Shown: piece by piece, positions 29,345 through 38,247 of the stretch
Position numbering within the stretch: position 1 is the first letter of the stretch
Layout of the letters: each line of letters starts with the position of its first letter
Made by a program: the position numbers and the translations under genes
NCBI RefSeq assembly: GCF_013364215.1
Contig: NZ_CP054923.1
Location: 930,001 to 994,000 of the forward strand
DNA length: 64,000 nucleotides
Reading direction: 5' to 3'
Origin: Verrucosispora sp. NA02020
GTDB lineage: Bacteria > Actinomycetota > Actinomycetes > Mycobacteriales > Micromonosporaceae
The notes under the pieces: model-generated
The model's input: the letters and a program-made list of their open reading frames with translations, nothing else
Database searches by the model: none
Told to the model about the DNA's origin: nothing

Positions 29345-29412
29345 CCGTGATGTGTGGGGAACCCGCCCCCACCTCGTCGGGCACCGACGATGATGGGCCC
29401 GTGGGGGCACTT

Positions 29413-29838
29413 GTGACGTTGGACCTGCCGAGCGACTCACCGATGCTCGACCTGCCGTGGATCATCACGTTCGGGCCGCTCGGAGACGCCGACGAGTGGG
29501 AGCCGGTGGTCTGCGGGCCGTACGAGCGGCCGCACGCGCTGGCGCTGGCCGAGACGGTGGTGGCCGAGGAGTCGTTGATGGCGGTGGTCGAGCCGCTGGT
29601 GCCAGCGGTGAACGTGGCGCAGATCCGTGGTGAGATCGCCGCCGCGCAGCTCGCCGCCACCGACGAGACGGTCCGGGTGGACCAGGCCGACCTGTACGGC
29701 GACTACGAGGACACCGTCGACGAGGAGGAGATGGCGGCGGCCGAGCGGGGGGACACGGGCGGGCCGCTGCCGGTGCCGGACGAGGACGAACTGCGGGCCG
29801 GCTTCGCCCGCATCGCGACGCGGCTCCCCGGAGGCTGA
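29413..29838 (+). CDS. small acidic protein of unknown function
   Basis: 141 residues, acidic (many Asp and Glu in the second half), no signal peptide or membrane helix. A conserved-looking core LDLPWIITFGPLGDADEWEP and CGPYERPHALALAETVVAEE is followed by VPAVNVAQIRGEIAAAQ and an acidic tail. No family recognised. GTG at 29413 is chosen for the GTGGGGG five bases upstream; ATG at 29350 or GTG at 29401 would add 21 or 4 residues of low-complexity sequence. Followed by a very strong hairpin. Confidence 0.6.
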   Translation: MTLDLPSDSPMLDLPWIITFGPLGDADEWEPVVCGPYERPHALALAETVVAEESLMAVVEPLVPAVNVAQIRGEIAAAQLAATDETVRVDQADLYGDYEDTVDEEEMAAAERGDTGGPLPVPDEDELRAGFARIATRLPGG

Positions 29839-29848
29839 CGAACCACCC

Positions 29849-29888
29849 GGCACCGGTGCCCGGACGTCGTCGTCCGGGCACCGGTGCC
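29849..29888. terminator. perfect 18-bp terminator hairpin
   Basis: Arms 29849-29866 and 29871-29888 are perfect inverted copies with a TCGT tetraloop, 10 bases after the stop of the acidic protein and between convergent genes. It should stop transcription from both sides. Confidence 0.8.
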
Positions 29889-29967
29889 CGCACCGCACCC
29901 CCCACCACAAGGGGTCGTCGTCCCGGTCATCCCGGCGGGGACCAGGTCGTCGGGGGTGATACCCCGG

Positions 29968-31599
29968 TCAGCGCCGTTCGAACCAGGCGGCCGTGTCACC
30001 CGGGAGCAGGTGGCCGCCGTCGTGTTCGGTGAGCGGCGCGCTGGCCACGAGCGGCGTGCCGTACCCGTCGATCAGCACCGGCGAGTCGCCGGTGTTCACC
30101 ACGCAGGTCAGCACCACGGAGTCGACCTCCCGGTGGAACGCGAGCACGTCCGGGCCGGTCTGGCGCCAGGTGATGCCGCCGACGCCGGCCAGTGCCGGAT
30201 GGGTGTGCCGGATCCGCAGCGCCGCCCGGTACAGCTCCAGGGTCGAGCCGGGCACGCCGGCCTGGGCGGCGACCGAGAGGGACTGCCAGGTCGCCGGGGC
30301 CGGTAGCCAGCTCAGCGCGCTGCCGGCCGGTCCGAAGCCGTACGGTGCCAGGTCACCGCTCCACGGGATCGGCACCCGGCAGCCGTCGCGGCTCTCGCCT
30401 GTACGCAGGAAGGCCGGGTCCTGACGCAGCTCGTCGGGCAGGTCGAGCACCTCGGGCAGCCCCAGTTCCTCGCCCTGATAGAGGTAGGCGCACCCGGGCA
30501 GGGCGAGCATCAGCAGCGCGGCGGCGCGGGCCCGGCGCAGCCCGACCTCCCCGTCGCCGTACCGGGTGACGTGCCGTTGCCGGTCGTGGTTGGAGAGCAC
30601 CCAGGTGGTGGGGGCGCCGACGATGGTGGACTCGCCCAGCGCGGTGTCGATCACCTTGCGGAACGAGTCGGCCGACCAGGTGGCGTCGAGGAAGTCGAAG
30701 CTGAACGCCTGGTGCAGCTCGTCCGGGCCGATGTAGCGGGCCAGTCGCTGCGGGGTCTCCGCCCACGCCTCGGCCACGGCCATCCGGCCGCCCGGGTAGC
30801 TGTCCAGGATGGGACGCCAGGTGCGGTAGATGTCGTGCACCTCGTCCTGGTCGAAGTAGGGCAGGCGGCCCTTGCCGAGCAACTCGGACTGGCGACGGCC
30901 GGTGGTCATCGAGCTGAAGCCGACGTCCGGCAGGCCCTCCGCCTTGATCATGCCGTGGGCCACGTCGATGCGGAACCCGTCGACGCCCCGGTCCAGCCAG
31001 AACCGCAGGACGTCCTCGAACTCGGCGCGTACCTCCCGGTGGCGCCAGTTCAGGTCGGGTTGGGTCGGGTCGAACAGGTGCAGATACCACTGGCCGTCGT
31101 CGACCCGCGTCCAGGCGGGGCCGCCGAAGATGCTCTCCCAGTCGTTCGGGGGCTGCGCACCGTCTTCACCCCTGCCGTCGGCGAAGAGGTACCGCGCCCG
31201 CTCGGCCGCGCCGGGGGCGGCGGCCAGCGCGGCCTGGAACCACGGGTGCTGGTCGGAGGTGTGGTTCGGGACCAGGTCCACGATGATCCGCAGCCCGAGC
31301 GCGTGCGCGTCGGTGATCATCGCTTCGAAGTCGCCGAGGGTGCCGAACATCGGGTCGACGTCGCGGTAGTCGGCCACGTCGTAGCCGCCGTCGACCATCG
31401 GCGAGGTGTAGAAGGGGGTCAGCCAGAGCGCGTCCACCCCGAGGTCACGCAGGTAGGGCAGACGTTCGCGGATGCCCTGGAGATCGCCGATGCCGTCGCC
31501 GTCGGAGTCGGCGAAGCTGCGGACGTAGACCTGGTAGACGACGGCGGATCGCCACCAGTCGGCGTCGGAGGTCAGCGGCGACGGAGTGCTGGCGGTCAT
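29968..31599 (-). CDS. glycoside hydrolase family 13 alpha-glucosidase
   Basis: Retaining alpha-glucosidase or oligo-1,6-glucosidase, 543 residues, cytoplasmic (no signal peptide). Order of conserved regions: VVYQVYVRSFADSDGDGIGD, DLVPNHTSDQHPWF, GFRIDVAHG (nucleophile Asp), VAEAWAETP (acid/base Glu) and VLSNHDRQRH (transition-state Asp). Start at ATG 31599 because the conserved N-terminus begins there; the upstream codons cover the promoter. It is the downstream neighbour of the LacI regulator on the same strand, and the importer genes diverge from it, so it probably hydrolyses the imported malto- or isomalto-oligosaccharide. A LacI-type palindrome lies in its promoter. Confidence 0.92.
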   Translation of the reverse strand: MTASTPSPLTSDADWWRSAVVYQVYVRSFADSDGDGIGDLQGIRERLPYLRDLGVDALWLTPFYTSPMVDGGYDVADYRDVDPMFGTLGDFEAMITDAHALGLRIIVDLVPNHTSDQHPWFQAALAAAPGAAERARYLFADGRGEDGAQPPNDWESIFGGPAWTRVDDGQWYLHLFDPTQPDLNWRHREVRAEFEDVLRFWLDRGVDGFRIDVAHGMIKAEGLPDVGFSSMTTGRRQSELLGKGRLPYFDQDEVHDIYRTWRPILDSYPGGRMAVAEAWAETPQRLARYIGPDELHQAFSFDFLDATWSADSFRKVIDTALGESTIVGAPTTWVLSNHDRQRHVTRYGDGEVGLRRARAAALLMLALPGCAYLYQGEELGLPEVLDLPDELRQDPAFLRTGESRDGCRVPIPWSGDLAPYGFGPAGSALSWLPAPATWQSLSVAAQAGVPGSTLELYRAALRIRHTHPALAGVGGITWRQTGPDVLAFHREVDSVVLTCVVNTGDSPVLIDGYGTPLVASAPLTEHDGGHLLPGDTAAWFERR

Positions 31600-31706
31600 C
31601 GGGTGTTCCCCGTTCTGTGGTGCGGGACGGCGGCACCCGGGCGTGGGCGAGGTGGCGCGGGTGTCTGAGAAGGATGCCGCCCCGCCTCTGCAAGAGTCAA
31701 GCATTT

Positions 31707-31716
31707 CTTGCGCAAG
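31707..31716. promoter_or_regulatory. LacI-type operator before the alpha-glucosidase gene
   Basis: CTTGCGCAAG, a perfect palindrome with the central CG typical of LacI/GalR operators, 108 bases upstream of the alpha-glucosidase ATG. TGCAAGAGTCAAGCA just beside it (31689-31703) could be a weaker second site. Confidence 0.6.
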
Positions 31717-31804
31717 GGGGGCGGTGGATGTGCCGCTCCGAAGGCGGCAGGCGGCCGGAATCAGCCCGACCTTCACGCCAGGCGGAGGTGGCAGGTGTCC
31801 GGCG

Positions 31805-32887
31805 TCACGCCGGGATCGACAGCACCGGCGACGCCGGTCGCCGACCCTGGCCGCCCTGCGGGGCGCTGTCGTCCCGACGGGCCACCGCGGTCGAGCCGCG
31901 CACCACCAGCTCGGGACGGAAGAGGTACTCCGAACGCGGGGCGGCGTGGCCGTTGATCTCGTCCACCAGGGCCCGGACCGCGGCGACCGCCATCGCGGTC
32001 ACCGGCTGGCGCATGGTGGTCAGCGGCGGGTCGGTGAAGGCCATCAGCGGCGAGTCGTCGTAACCGACCACCGACAGGTCCTCCGGGACGGAGAGTCCGC
32101 GCTGCCGGGCGGCCCGGATCGCGCCGAGTGCCATCAGGTCCGAACCGCAGACGATCCCGGTGACGCCCCGCTCGATCAGGCGGCCGGCGGCGGCCTCGCC
32201 GCCCTCCACGCCGAACAGGGAGAGTTCGGTGAGCTCGCGCAGTTCGTCGTCGTCGAGCTGGACGAGGCGCGCCATCGCGGTCTTGTATCCGCTGACCTTG
32301 CGCTGCACCGGCACGAACCGGTCCGGCCCGGTGATCAGGCCGATCCGACGGTGGCCCAGGGCGCCCAGGTGCGAGACGGCCAACTCCGCCGCCTCGCGGT
32401 CGTCGCAGGAGACGAAGGGCGCCGGGATGCCGGGGGCGTATCCGTTGATCATGACGATCGGCAGCGGCCGGGCGATCAGGGTGCGGTACCGGTCGTGGTC
32501 GGCGGCGGTGTCGGCGTGCAGCCCGGAGACGAAGACGATCCCGGAGACCTGCCGGTCGAGCAGCATCTCCACGTACTCGTCCTCGCGGACACCGCCGGGG
32601 GTCTGGGTGCAGAGCACCGGGGTGAACCCGGTCGGGGCCAGCGCCGACTCGATGATCTGGGCGAAGGCGGGGAAGATCGGGTTGTCCAACTCCGGCACCA
32701 CCAGGCCGACCAGCCCGGCGCTGCGCTTGCGGAGCCGGGCGGGGCGCTCGTAGCCGAGCACGTCGAGGGCGGTCAGGACGGCCTGCCGGGTCTCGGGTGC
32801 CACGCCGGGCCGGTCGTTGAGCACCCGCGACACCGTGGCCTCGCTGACGTCGGCCTGCTGGGCTATGTCGGACAGGCGAGCGCGCAT
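31805..32887 (-). CDS. LacI family transcriptional regulator
   Basis: 360-residue sugar-responsive repressor. N-terminal LacI helix-turn-helix MRARLSDIAQQADVSEATVS and hinge helix (RVLNDRPGVAPETRQAVLTA), then the periplasmic-binding-protein-like sensor domain (GLVGLVVPELDNPIFPAF, GIVCGSDLMALGAIRAAR, VVGYDDSPLMAFTDPPLTTM). ATG at 32887 is the conserved start. It lies between the divergent importer operon and the alpha-glucosidase gene, and CAAG/CTTG palindromes occur in all three promoter regions including its own, so it is the likely local regulator, comparable to Streptomyces MalR. Maltodextrin as inducer is inference. Confidence 0.93.
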   Translation of the reverse strand: MRARLSDIAQQADVSEATVSRVLNDRPGVAPETRQAVLTALDVLGYERPARLRKRSAGLVGLVVPELDNPIFPAFAQIIESALAPTGFTPVLCTQTPGGVREDEYVEMLLDRQVSGIVFVSGLHADTAADHDRYRTLIARPLPIVMINGYAPGIPAPFVSCDDREAAELAVSHLGALGHRRIGLITGPDRFVPVQRKVSGYKTAMARLVQLDDDELRELTELSLFGVEGGEAAAGRLIERGVTGIVCGSDLMALGAIRAARQRGLSVPEDLSVVGYDDSPLMAFTDPPLTTMRQPVTAMAVAAVRALVDEINGHAAPRSEYLFRPELVVRGSTAVARRDDSAPQGGQGRRPASPVLSIPA

Positions 32888-32929
32888 GGCCGCACTGTAG
32901 CTCACCCTCAACTTCTTGCGCAGTGGTCG

Positions 32930-32941
32930 GCAAGAACTTGC
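32930..32941 (-). promoter_or_regulatory. LacI operator at the regulator's own promoter
   Basis: GCAAGAACTTGC, the exact reverse complement of the site at 33162-33173; half-sites GCAAG and CTTGC. It suggests autoregulation. Confidence 0.65.
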
Positions 32942-33161
32942 AGAAGTGGGCAGCAGGCGGCGGTTCGCTCTCACATCGGCGCTGTCGCAACGGCCTCCAT
33001 CGGGACGGTGGGTGTGTTTCCGGTGTGCAGAGCGTGATCCAGTCGCCGTCTGCGGGCGGCTGGACCGTTGGGAAATGCCGGTAAAGCCGCAGTTGTGGAG
33101 TGGTCGGGTTGCGGATCCAGCGCGGTTGTTGCGGTGATGTTCGCAAGGGGTTTCGAGTTAC

Positions 33162-33173
33162 GCAAGTTCTTGC
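33162..33173 (+). promoter_or_regulatory. LacI operator at the importer promoter
   Basis: GCAAGTTCTTGC directly before the candidate -10 box TACTGT (33174-33179) of the lipoprotein gene. A bound repressor would block RNA polymerase. Confidence 0.65.
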
Positions 33174-33213
33174 TACTGTCCCGCCGACACCCGGCAGGAA
33201 TCTAGGAGCGAAC

Positions 33214-34518
33214 ATGCGTCGCACAGCCAGGGGGATCGCCGTACTCGCCTCCGCCACCCTCGCCCTCTCCGTCGCCGCCTGCGGCGGCGGAGAGGACAAC
33301 CCGGCTGATGGGCAGTCCACCGTCGACCCCGCTTCCCTCACCGCAGAACTGACCTGGTGGGACACCTCGGACCCGCAGAACGAGGGCCCCGCGTTCCAGG
33401 AGCTGATCGCCAAGTTCAACCAGACGCACCCGAACGTGAAGATCAACTATCAGTCGGTCCCGTTCGGTGAGGCGCAGAACAAGTTCAAGACCGCCGCGCA
33501 GGCCAAGAGCGGCGCTCCGGACATCCTCCGCGCCGAGGTGGCCTGGGTGCCGGAGTTCGCCTCGCTGGGCTACCTCTACGCGCTGGACGGCTCCGAACTG
33601 CTCGCTGACTCCTCGGACTTCCTGGAGACGCCGCTGGCCTCCAACAGGTTCGACGGCAAGACGTACGGCGTCCCGCAGGTCACCGACAGCCTGGCGCTGA
33701 TGTACAACAAGGAGCTGCTGAGCCAGGCCGGCGTCGACGCGCCGCCGAAGACCTGGGCGGAGCTGAAGACCGCCGCGCAGGCGGTCAAGGAGAAGACCGA
33801 CGCCGAGGGCGTGTACGTCAACCCGGCCGGCTACTTCATGCTGCCGTTCATGTACGGCGAGGGTGGCGACCTGGTCGACACCGCGAGCCAGAAGATCGTC
33901 ATCAACTCGGAGCAGAACGCGGCCGGACTGGCGATCGCCAAGGACCTGATCACCAGCGGTGCGGCTGCCAAGCCGTCCGCCAACGACGCCTACGGCACCA
34001 TGATGACCCTTTTCAAGGAGAAGAAGGTCGCCATGATCATCAACGGCCCGTGGGAGGTCAACAACGTCACGACGGCCCCCGGCTTCGGCGGCCTGGAGAA
34101 CCTCGGCGTCGCCCCGGTGCCGGGCGGCTCGGCGCGGGCCGGTGGCCCGGTCGGCGGCCACAACTACGTGATCTGGTCCGGCATGCCGCAGGAGAAGGTG
34201 GACGCCGCCGTCGCGTTCGTGAAGTTCATGAGCTCCGCCGAGTCTCAGGCGTTCCTCTCCGAGAAGCTCGGCCTGCTGCCGACCCGCACCTCCGCGTACG
34301 CCCTCGACGCGGTGAAGAACAACCCGGTCGTGGCCGCGTTCCAGCCGGTCGTGGAGGCCGGTGTGGGCCGTCCGTGGATCCCCGAGGCCGGTCAGTTCTT
34401 CGGCCCGCTCGACCAGATGGCCACCGAGGTCCTGATCCAGAACAAGGACCCGAAGGCCGCGCTGGACACCGTGGCCCGGAAGTACAAGGCCGAGGTCGTG
34501 CCCGGCTACGGGCTCTGA
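33214..34518 (+). CDS. ABC transporter sugar-binding lipoprotein, maltose type
   Basis: 434-residue extracytoplasmic solute-binding protein (family 1), anchored as a lipoprotein: signal peptide MRRTARGIAVLASATLALSV followed by lipobox VAAC. Body motifs include LTWWDTSDPQNEGPAF, GKTYGVPQVTDSLALMYNKE and KVAMIINGPWEV, typical of MalE-like maltodextrin or trehalose binders. ATG at 33214 has TAGGAG seven bases upstream. It heads an operon with two permeases; a strong hairpin after its stop should keep its mRNA more abundant than the rest. The exact sugar is inferred from the neighbouring alpha-glucosidase. Confidence 0.93.
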   Translation: MRRTARGIAVLASATLALSVAACGGGEDNPADGQSTVDPASLTAELTWWDTSDPQNEGPAFQELIAKFNQTHPNVKINYQSVPFGEAQNKFKTAAQAKSGAPDILRAEVAWVPEFASLGYLYALDGSELLADSSDFLETPLASNRFDGKTYGVPQVTDSLALMYNKELLSQAGVDAPPKTWAELKTAAQAVKEKTDAEGVYVNPAGYFMLPFMYGEGGDLVDTASQKIVINSEQNAAGLAIAKDLITSGAAAKPSANDAYGTMMTLFKEKKVAMIINGPWEVNNVTTAPGFGGLENLGVAPVPGGSARAGGPVGGHNYVIWSGMPQEKVDAAVAFVKFMSSAESQAFLSEKLGLLPTRTSAYALDAVKNNPVVAAFQPVVEAGVGRPWIPEAGQFFGPLDQMATEVLIQNKDPKAALDTVARKYKAEVVPGYGL

Positions 34519-34555
34519 CCGTCCGCGCCGGCTCCGGCCGGTGACCTTTCGGCAC

Positions 34556-34598
34556 CCGGCAGGGTCGCGCGGCCGTCGCGGTCGCGCGCCCCTGCCGG
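34556..34598 (+). terminator. intra-operon hairpin between binding protein and permease genes
   Basis: 19-nt arms 34556-34574 and 34580-34598 pair with two mismatches around GTCGC. Placed after the lipoprotein stop and 20 bases before the permease start, it probably causes partial termination or protects the upstream mRNA. Confidence 0.65.
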
Positions 34599-34618
34599 AC
34601 TTCTCCTCGGGAGCGCTG

Positions 34619-35638
34619 ATGACCACCGTGACAGCCGACCCGGCGCCGTCGTCCACGACGCCGCCCGGCCGGTCCGCTCGAACGTCCCGGCTGCGCCGCA
34701 GTTGGGACAAGCACTGGTACGCCTGGGCGATGGTGCTGCCCGTCGTGATCGTCCTGGCGGTACTGATCTTCTACCCGCTCTTCCGCGGGATCTGGCTCTC
34801 CTTCACCGACCTCACCGAGGCCAACCAGGTCGCCGAGATCTGCACCAAGTCGATCACCGGCAGCGAGGTGTGTCGCGACAACCCCAACAAGTGGGAGTTC
34901 GTCGGCCTCGACAACTACGTCCGGGTCCTCACCGGCCAGGTCGGCGACTTCTGGCAGTGGACCGGCGTCACGCTGATCTGGACGTTCGTCTGCGTGGCCT
35001 GCCACTTCGGTCTCGGCCTCGGGCTGGCCACCATGATCAACCGGCCGATGTGGGGCCGCAGCGTGTACCGGGTGCTGCTGGTGCTGCCCTGGGCGGTGCC
35101 CGCCTTCGTCAGCGCCTTCGCCTGGAAGTTCATCTTCAACGAGCGCTTCGGCCTGGCCAACGCCCTGCTCTCGGCGGTCGGCATCGACCCGGTCTCCTGG
35201 TTCGCCGACCGGTGGACGGCGCTGCTGACCGCCATCGTCACCAACATCTGGCTCGGCGTGCCGTTCATGATGGTGGCCCTGCTCGGCGGGATGCAGACCA
35301 TCCCGTCCGAGTTGTACGAGGCGGCCGAGATCGACGGCGCCTCGCCGTGGCAGCGGTTCGTCAACATCACCCTGCCCGGCCTGCGTCCGGTCAGCATGAC
35401 CGTGGTGCTGCTCGGCACCATCTGGACCTTCAACATGTTCCCGATCATCTTCCTGGTGACCGAGGGGCAGCCGGCAGGGCAGAGCGAGATCCTGGTGACC
35501 GGTGCCTACCGGGCGGCGTTCGAGGGCATCCGCAACTACTCGCTCGCCTCCACGTACGGCGTACTGATCCTGTCGATCCTGCTGGTGTTCTCGATGTTCT
35601 ACCGGCGGGCCCTGCGCAAGCAAGGCGAGGTGTGGTGA
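34619..35638 (+). CDS. sugar ABC transporter permease, MalF type
   Basis: 339-residue inner-membrane permease of the sugar importer. A polar N-terminus of about 30 residues, first helix YAWAMVLPVVIVLAVLIFYP, a small extracytoplasmic loop with two cysteines (EICTKSITGSEVC), then the binding-protein-dependent transport domain with the EAA loop SELYEAAEIDGASPWQRFVNITLPG (shown by key residues EAA and G about 20 apart). ATG at 34619 follows CGGGAGCGCTG. The stop overlaps the next gene as TGATG. Confidence 0.93.
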   Translation: MTTVTADPAPSSTTPPGRSARTSRLRRSWDKHWYAWAMVLPVVIVLAVLIFYPLFRGIWLSFTDLTEANQVAEICTKSITGSEVCRDNPNKWEFVGLDNYVRVLTGQVGDFWQWTGVTLIWTFVCVACHFGLGLGLATMINRPMWGRSVYRVLLVLPWAVPAFVSAFAWKFIFNERFGLANALLSAVGIDPVSWFADRWTALLTAIVTNIWLGVPFMMVALLGGMQTIPSELYEAAEIDGASPWQRFVNITLPGLRPVSMTVVLLGTIWTFNMFPIIFLVTEGQPAGQSEILVTGAYRAAFEGIRNYSLASTYGVLILSILLVFSMFYRRALRKQGEVW

Positions 35639-36510
35639 TGGCGCAGGCACGCAGACCCGCGCAGGCGCGCGGACCCGGCCGCAGTCGCCGTTCTCCGCTG
35701 AAGTCGGTCCTGCTGCACGGCACGTTGATCCTGGCCTCGCTGATCGCGGTCGGCCCGATCGCCTGGGTGCTGTTGTCGTCGCTGAAGCCCGGGTACGCGA
35801 TCCAGAGCAGCGAGCTGACGCTGTTCCGGGACACCACGCTGGCCAACTACAGCTACGTGCTGACCAGCACCAACTTCCCCCGGTGGTTCCTCAACTCGGT
35901 GATCGTCGCGGCGTTCACCATGGGGATCGGCATCTTCCTGTCGGCCACCACCGGCTACGCGGTGTCCCGGTTCAACTTCCCGGGTCGCCGGCCGCTGATG
36001 ATGGTCTTCCTGGTCACCCAGATGTTCCCGGTGGCCATCCTGATCGTGCCGATCTACACGATCATGGCGCGGCTCGGGCTGATCAACACCATGCCCGCGT
36101 TGATCATCGCGTACCTGACCATCGCGGTGCCGTTCTGCGCCTGGATGTTGAAGGGCTACTTCGACTCCATCCCGACCTCGCTGGACGAGGCGGCGGCGCT
36201 GGACGGGTGCGGTCCGTTCGCCACCTTCTGGCGGGTGGTGCTGCCGTTGGCCCGCCCGGCGGTGGCGGTCACCGCGTTCTACACCTTCCTCACCGCGTGG
36301 GGCGAGGTGGCGTACGCGTCGGCCTTCATCCAGACCGACAACAAGTTCACCCTGGCCTACGGCCTCCAGCAGTTCGTGCCGCAGTTCAACCCGCAGTGGG
36401 AGTACCTGACGGCCGCCGCCGTCCTGGTCACGGTCCCGGCCGGGCTGGTCTTCTTCGTCGCCCAGAAGCACCTCGTCTCCGGCCTGACGGCGGGCGGCAC
36501 GAAGGGCTGA
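35638..36510 (+). CDS. sugar ABC transporter permease, MalG type
   Basis: 290-residue partner permease, six predicted helices, EAA motif SLDEAAALDGCGPFATFWRV and the usual MalG ending. ATG at 35638 overlaps the stop of the previous permease, so the two are made in equal amounts. No ATPase gene follows; in Streptomyces several such importers share one ATPase, MsiK, encoded elsewhere, and that is the likely case here. Confidence 0.93.
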   Translation: MAQARRPAQARGPGRSRRSPLKSVLLHGTLILASLIAVGPIAWVLLSSLKPGYAIQSSELTLFRDTTLANYSYVLTSTNFPRWFLNSVIVAAFTMGIGIFLSATTGYAVSRFNFPGRRPLMMVFLVTQMFPVAILIVPIYTIMARLGLINTMPALIIAYLTIAVPFCAWMLKGYFDSIPTSLDEAAALDGCGPFATFWRVVLPLARPAVAVTAFYTFLTAWGEVAYASAFIQTDNKFTLAYGLQQFVPQFNPQWEYLTAAAVLVTVPAGLVFFVAQKHLVSGLTAGGTKG

Positions 36511-36512
36511 CC

Positions 36513-36551
36513 GGAAGGCCCTCTACTACAAACCGTCGTTGATAGGGCAGG
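36513..36551. repeat. degenerate copy of the GGAAGGG palindromic repeat
   Basis: GGAAGGCCCTCTACTA followed by CGTCGTTGATAGGGC parallels the element at 782-835 (GGAAGGGCCCCCTACTA, then CGTGTATAGG). The right arm is largely lost, so no strong hairpin remains. It starts right after the permease stop and runs to the next start codon. Confidence 0.5.
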
Positions 36552-36902
36552 ATGGGTCGGGTGGAAGCACTTCGACTCATCCTCCTCTACGGCCACCTGA
36601 TCGGCTTCGCGCTGCTGCTCGGCGGCGCGATCGCCCAATACCTCACCGGCAAGATCCGGATCAACGCCGCGATGCTCTGGGGCGCGGTGATCCAACTCGC
36701 CACCGGCATCGGGCTCTCCGCCCCGCTGCGCGACGGCGACGAGCCGGCACCGGCGAAGCTTGTGACGAAGCTGGTGTTCGCGCTGCTGATCTTCGTAATG
36801 GTCTTCTTCTCCCGCAAGCGGGACGAGGTGAACCGTGGGCACTTCCTCGCCATCGTGGGATTGACCCTGGTCAACGCCGCTGTCGCGGTCTTCTGGCGGT
36901 GA
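36552..36902 (+). CDS. small membrane protein, unknown function
   Basis: 116 residues with four predicted helices (about 8-28, 37-55, 69-86, 95-114), the second and third separated by a short acidic loop. No family recognised with certainty. ATG at 36552 is used; an in-frame GTG three codons later is possible. It overlaps nothing, lies 41 bp after the sugar permease and is read in the same direction, but the decayed repeat between them suggests a separate unit. Confidence 0.75.
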   Translation: MGRVEALRLILLYGHLIGFALLLGGAIAQYLTGKIRINAAMLWGAVIQLATGIGLSAPLRDGDEPAPAKLVTKLVFALLIFVMVFFSRKRDEVNRGHFLAIVGLTLVNAAVAVFWR

Positions 36903-37158
36903 GCGGCGAGCCCGTCGATCATCGTCGGAAAGGGACTTAACGGACGCACCTTCGCCCGCCTGTCGCCACCCTGAGTGATCTGCCCCACCGGAGCATTACG
37001 TACGGGTAACAGGCCTCCAACAGTCCTGCACGATTGTCGTTCGGCAGGTGGGCGCGGGCGTACGCTCTGCGTCCGTAACGTGGGATGCCGGCGGCACAGC
37101 GCAAGCCGGTTCAAGGGAGCCACCGCAACCACGCGGTGTGCAGTGGGAAGGAGACGTC
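36903..37158 (+). promoter_or_regulatory. control region of the nucleoside importer
   Basis: 256 bp with no gene. TTACGTACGGGTAAC at about 36997-37011 is a near-palindrome that could bind a regulator, but no matching copy was found elsewhere in the window. The strong ribosome-binding site GGAAGGAG ends the region. Confidence 0.35.
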
Positions 37159-38241
37159 TTGCGCTCGGTGCGTGGGATGCGGATCGCCTCGGTCATCGCG
37201 GCGGGTGGGCTCGTACTGAGCGCCGCCGCCTGTGGCGAGGCCCCGGATGAGGACAACAACGCCGGTACGGGCGGCGAGAAGTACGTCGCCTGTATGGTCA
37301 CCGACGTCGGCGGCATCGACGACAAGTCGTTCAACGCCTCGGCCTGGAAGGGTCTCGAGGAAGCCAAGGCCGAGAACAGCAACGTCGACATCAAGTACGT
37401 CGCGTCCAAGGCCGAGGCGGACTACGAGCCGAACCTCACCCAGTACGTGAACCAGGACTGCAACTTCATCCTGGCCGTCGGTGGCCTGATGGGTGACGCC
37501 ACCAAGAAGATCGCCGAGGCGAACACGGACCAGCAGTTCGCGATCGTCGACGCCAACCCCGGGGTGGGCAACGTCTACCCGATGGAGTTCGACACCGCCC
37601 AGGCCGGCTTCCTCGCCGGATACGTCGCCGCCGGCATGAGCGAGAGCGGCAAGGTGGCCACCTACGGCGGCATGAAGATCCCGCCGGTGACCATCTTCAT
37701 GGACGGCTTCGTCGACGGCGTCGCGCACTACAACCAGGCCAAGAGCGCCGACGTGCAGGCCCTGGGTTGGAACAAGGAGACCCAGAACGGCTCCTTCACC
37801 AACGACTTCATCAAGCAGGACGAGGGCAAGAAGGTCAGCGACGCGCTGGTCGCCCAGGGCGCGGACATCATCATGCCGGTCGCCGGCGGCGCCGGCCTCG
37901 GCACCACCGGTGCGGCCAAGGCCTCCGGCGGCAAGTACAACACCATCTGGGTGGACGTCGACGGCTGCGAGAGCACGCCGGACTGCGCGGCGATCATCAC
38001 CACCGTGGTGAAGAACATCCCGGGCGCCGTCAAGGAGGCCGTGCTCAAGGCCGCCGGTGGCGAGAAGCTCAACGCCGAGGAGGGCTTCGTCGGCACGCTG
38101 GCCAACGACGGCGTCTCGATCGCCCCGTACCACGAGTTCGAAGACAAGGTCCCGGCCGAGCTCAAGGCCGAGGTCGACAAGCTCAAGGCGGACATCGCCG
38201 CCGGCACCGTCAAGGTCGAGTCGGCCGCCCAGCCGAAGTGA
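37159..38241 (+). CDS. BMP family nucleoside-binding lipoprotein
   Basis: 360-residue substrate-binding lipoprotein of the Bmp/PnrA family, which binds purine and pyrimidine nucleosides outside the membrane. Signal peptide with lipobox LSAAAC, then the family pattern [41 protein letters not shown] and [17 protein letters not shown]. The start is judged to be TTG at 37159, because GGAAGGAG lies exactly five bases upstream; GTG at 37168 and ATG at 37177 are too far from it, though they would still leave a signal peptide. It leads the importer operon with one ATPase and two permeases, followed by salvage enzymes. Confidence 0.93.
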   Translation: MRSVRGMRIASVIAAGGLVLSAAACGEAPDEDNNAGTGGEKYVACMVTDVGGIDDKSFNASAWKGLEEAKAENSNVDIKYVASKAEADYEPNLTQYVNQDCNFILAVGGLMGDATKKIAEANTDQQFAIVDANPGVGNVYPMEFDTAQAGFLAGYVAAGMSESGKVATYGGMKIPPVTIFMDGFVDGVAHYNQAKSADVQALGWNKETQNGSFTNDFIKQDEGKKVSDALVAQGADIIMPVAGGAGLGTTGAAKASGGKYNTIWVDVDGCESTPDCAAIITTVVKNIPGAVKEAVLKAAGGEKLNAEEGFVGTLANDGVSIAPYHEFEDKVPAELKAEVDKLKADIAAGTVKVESAAQPK

Positions 38242-38247
38242 CCCGTC

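Larger units (their letters stand above)
32888..33213. promoter_or_regulatory. divergent control region of the LacI gene and the sugar importer
   Basis: 326 bp without a gene. Two copies of the same 12-bp palindrome in opposite orientation lie 43 bases from the LacI start (32930-32941) and 41 bases from the lipoprotein start (33162-33173). Half-site-like CTTGCGCAG (32915-32923) and TTCGCAAGG (near 33140) flank them. TACTGT at 33174-33179 can be the importer -10 box, touching the operator, which fits repression. Confidence 0.6.
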
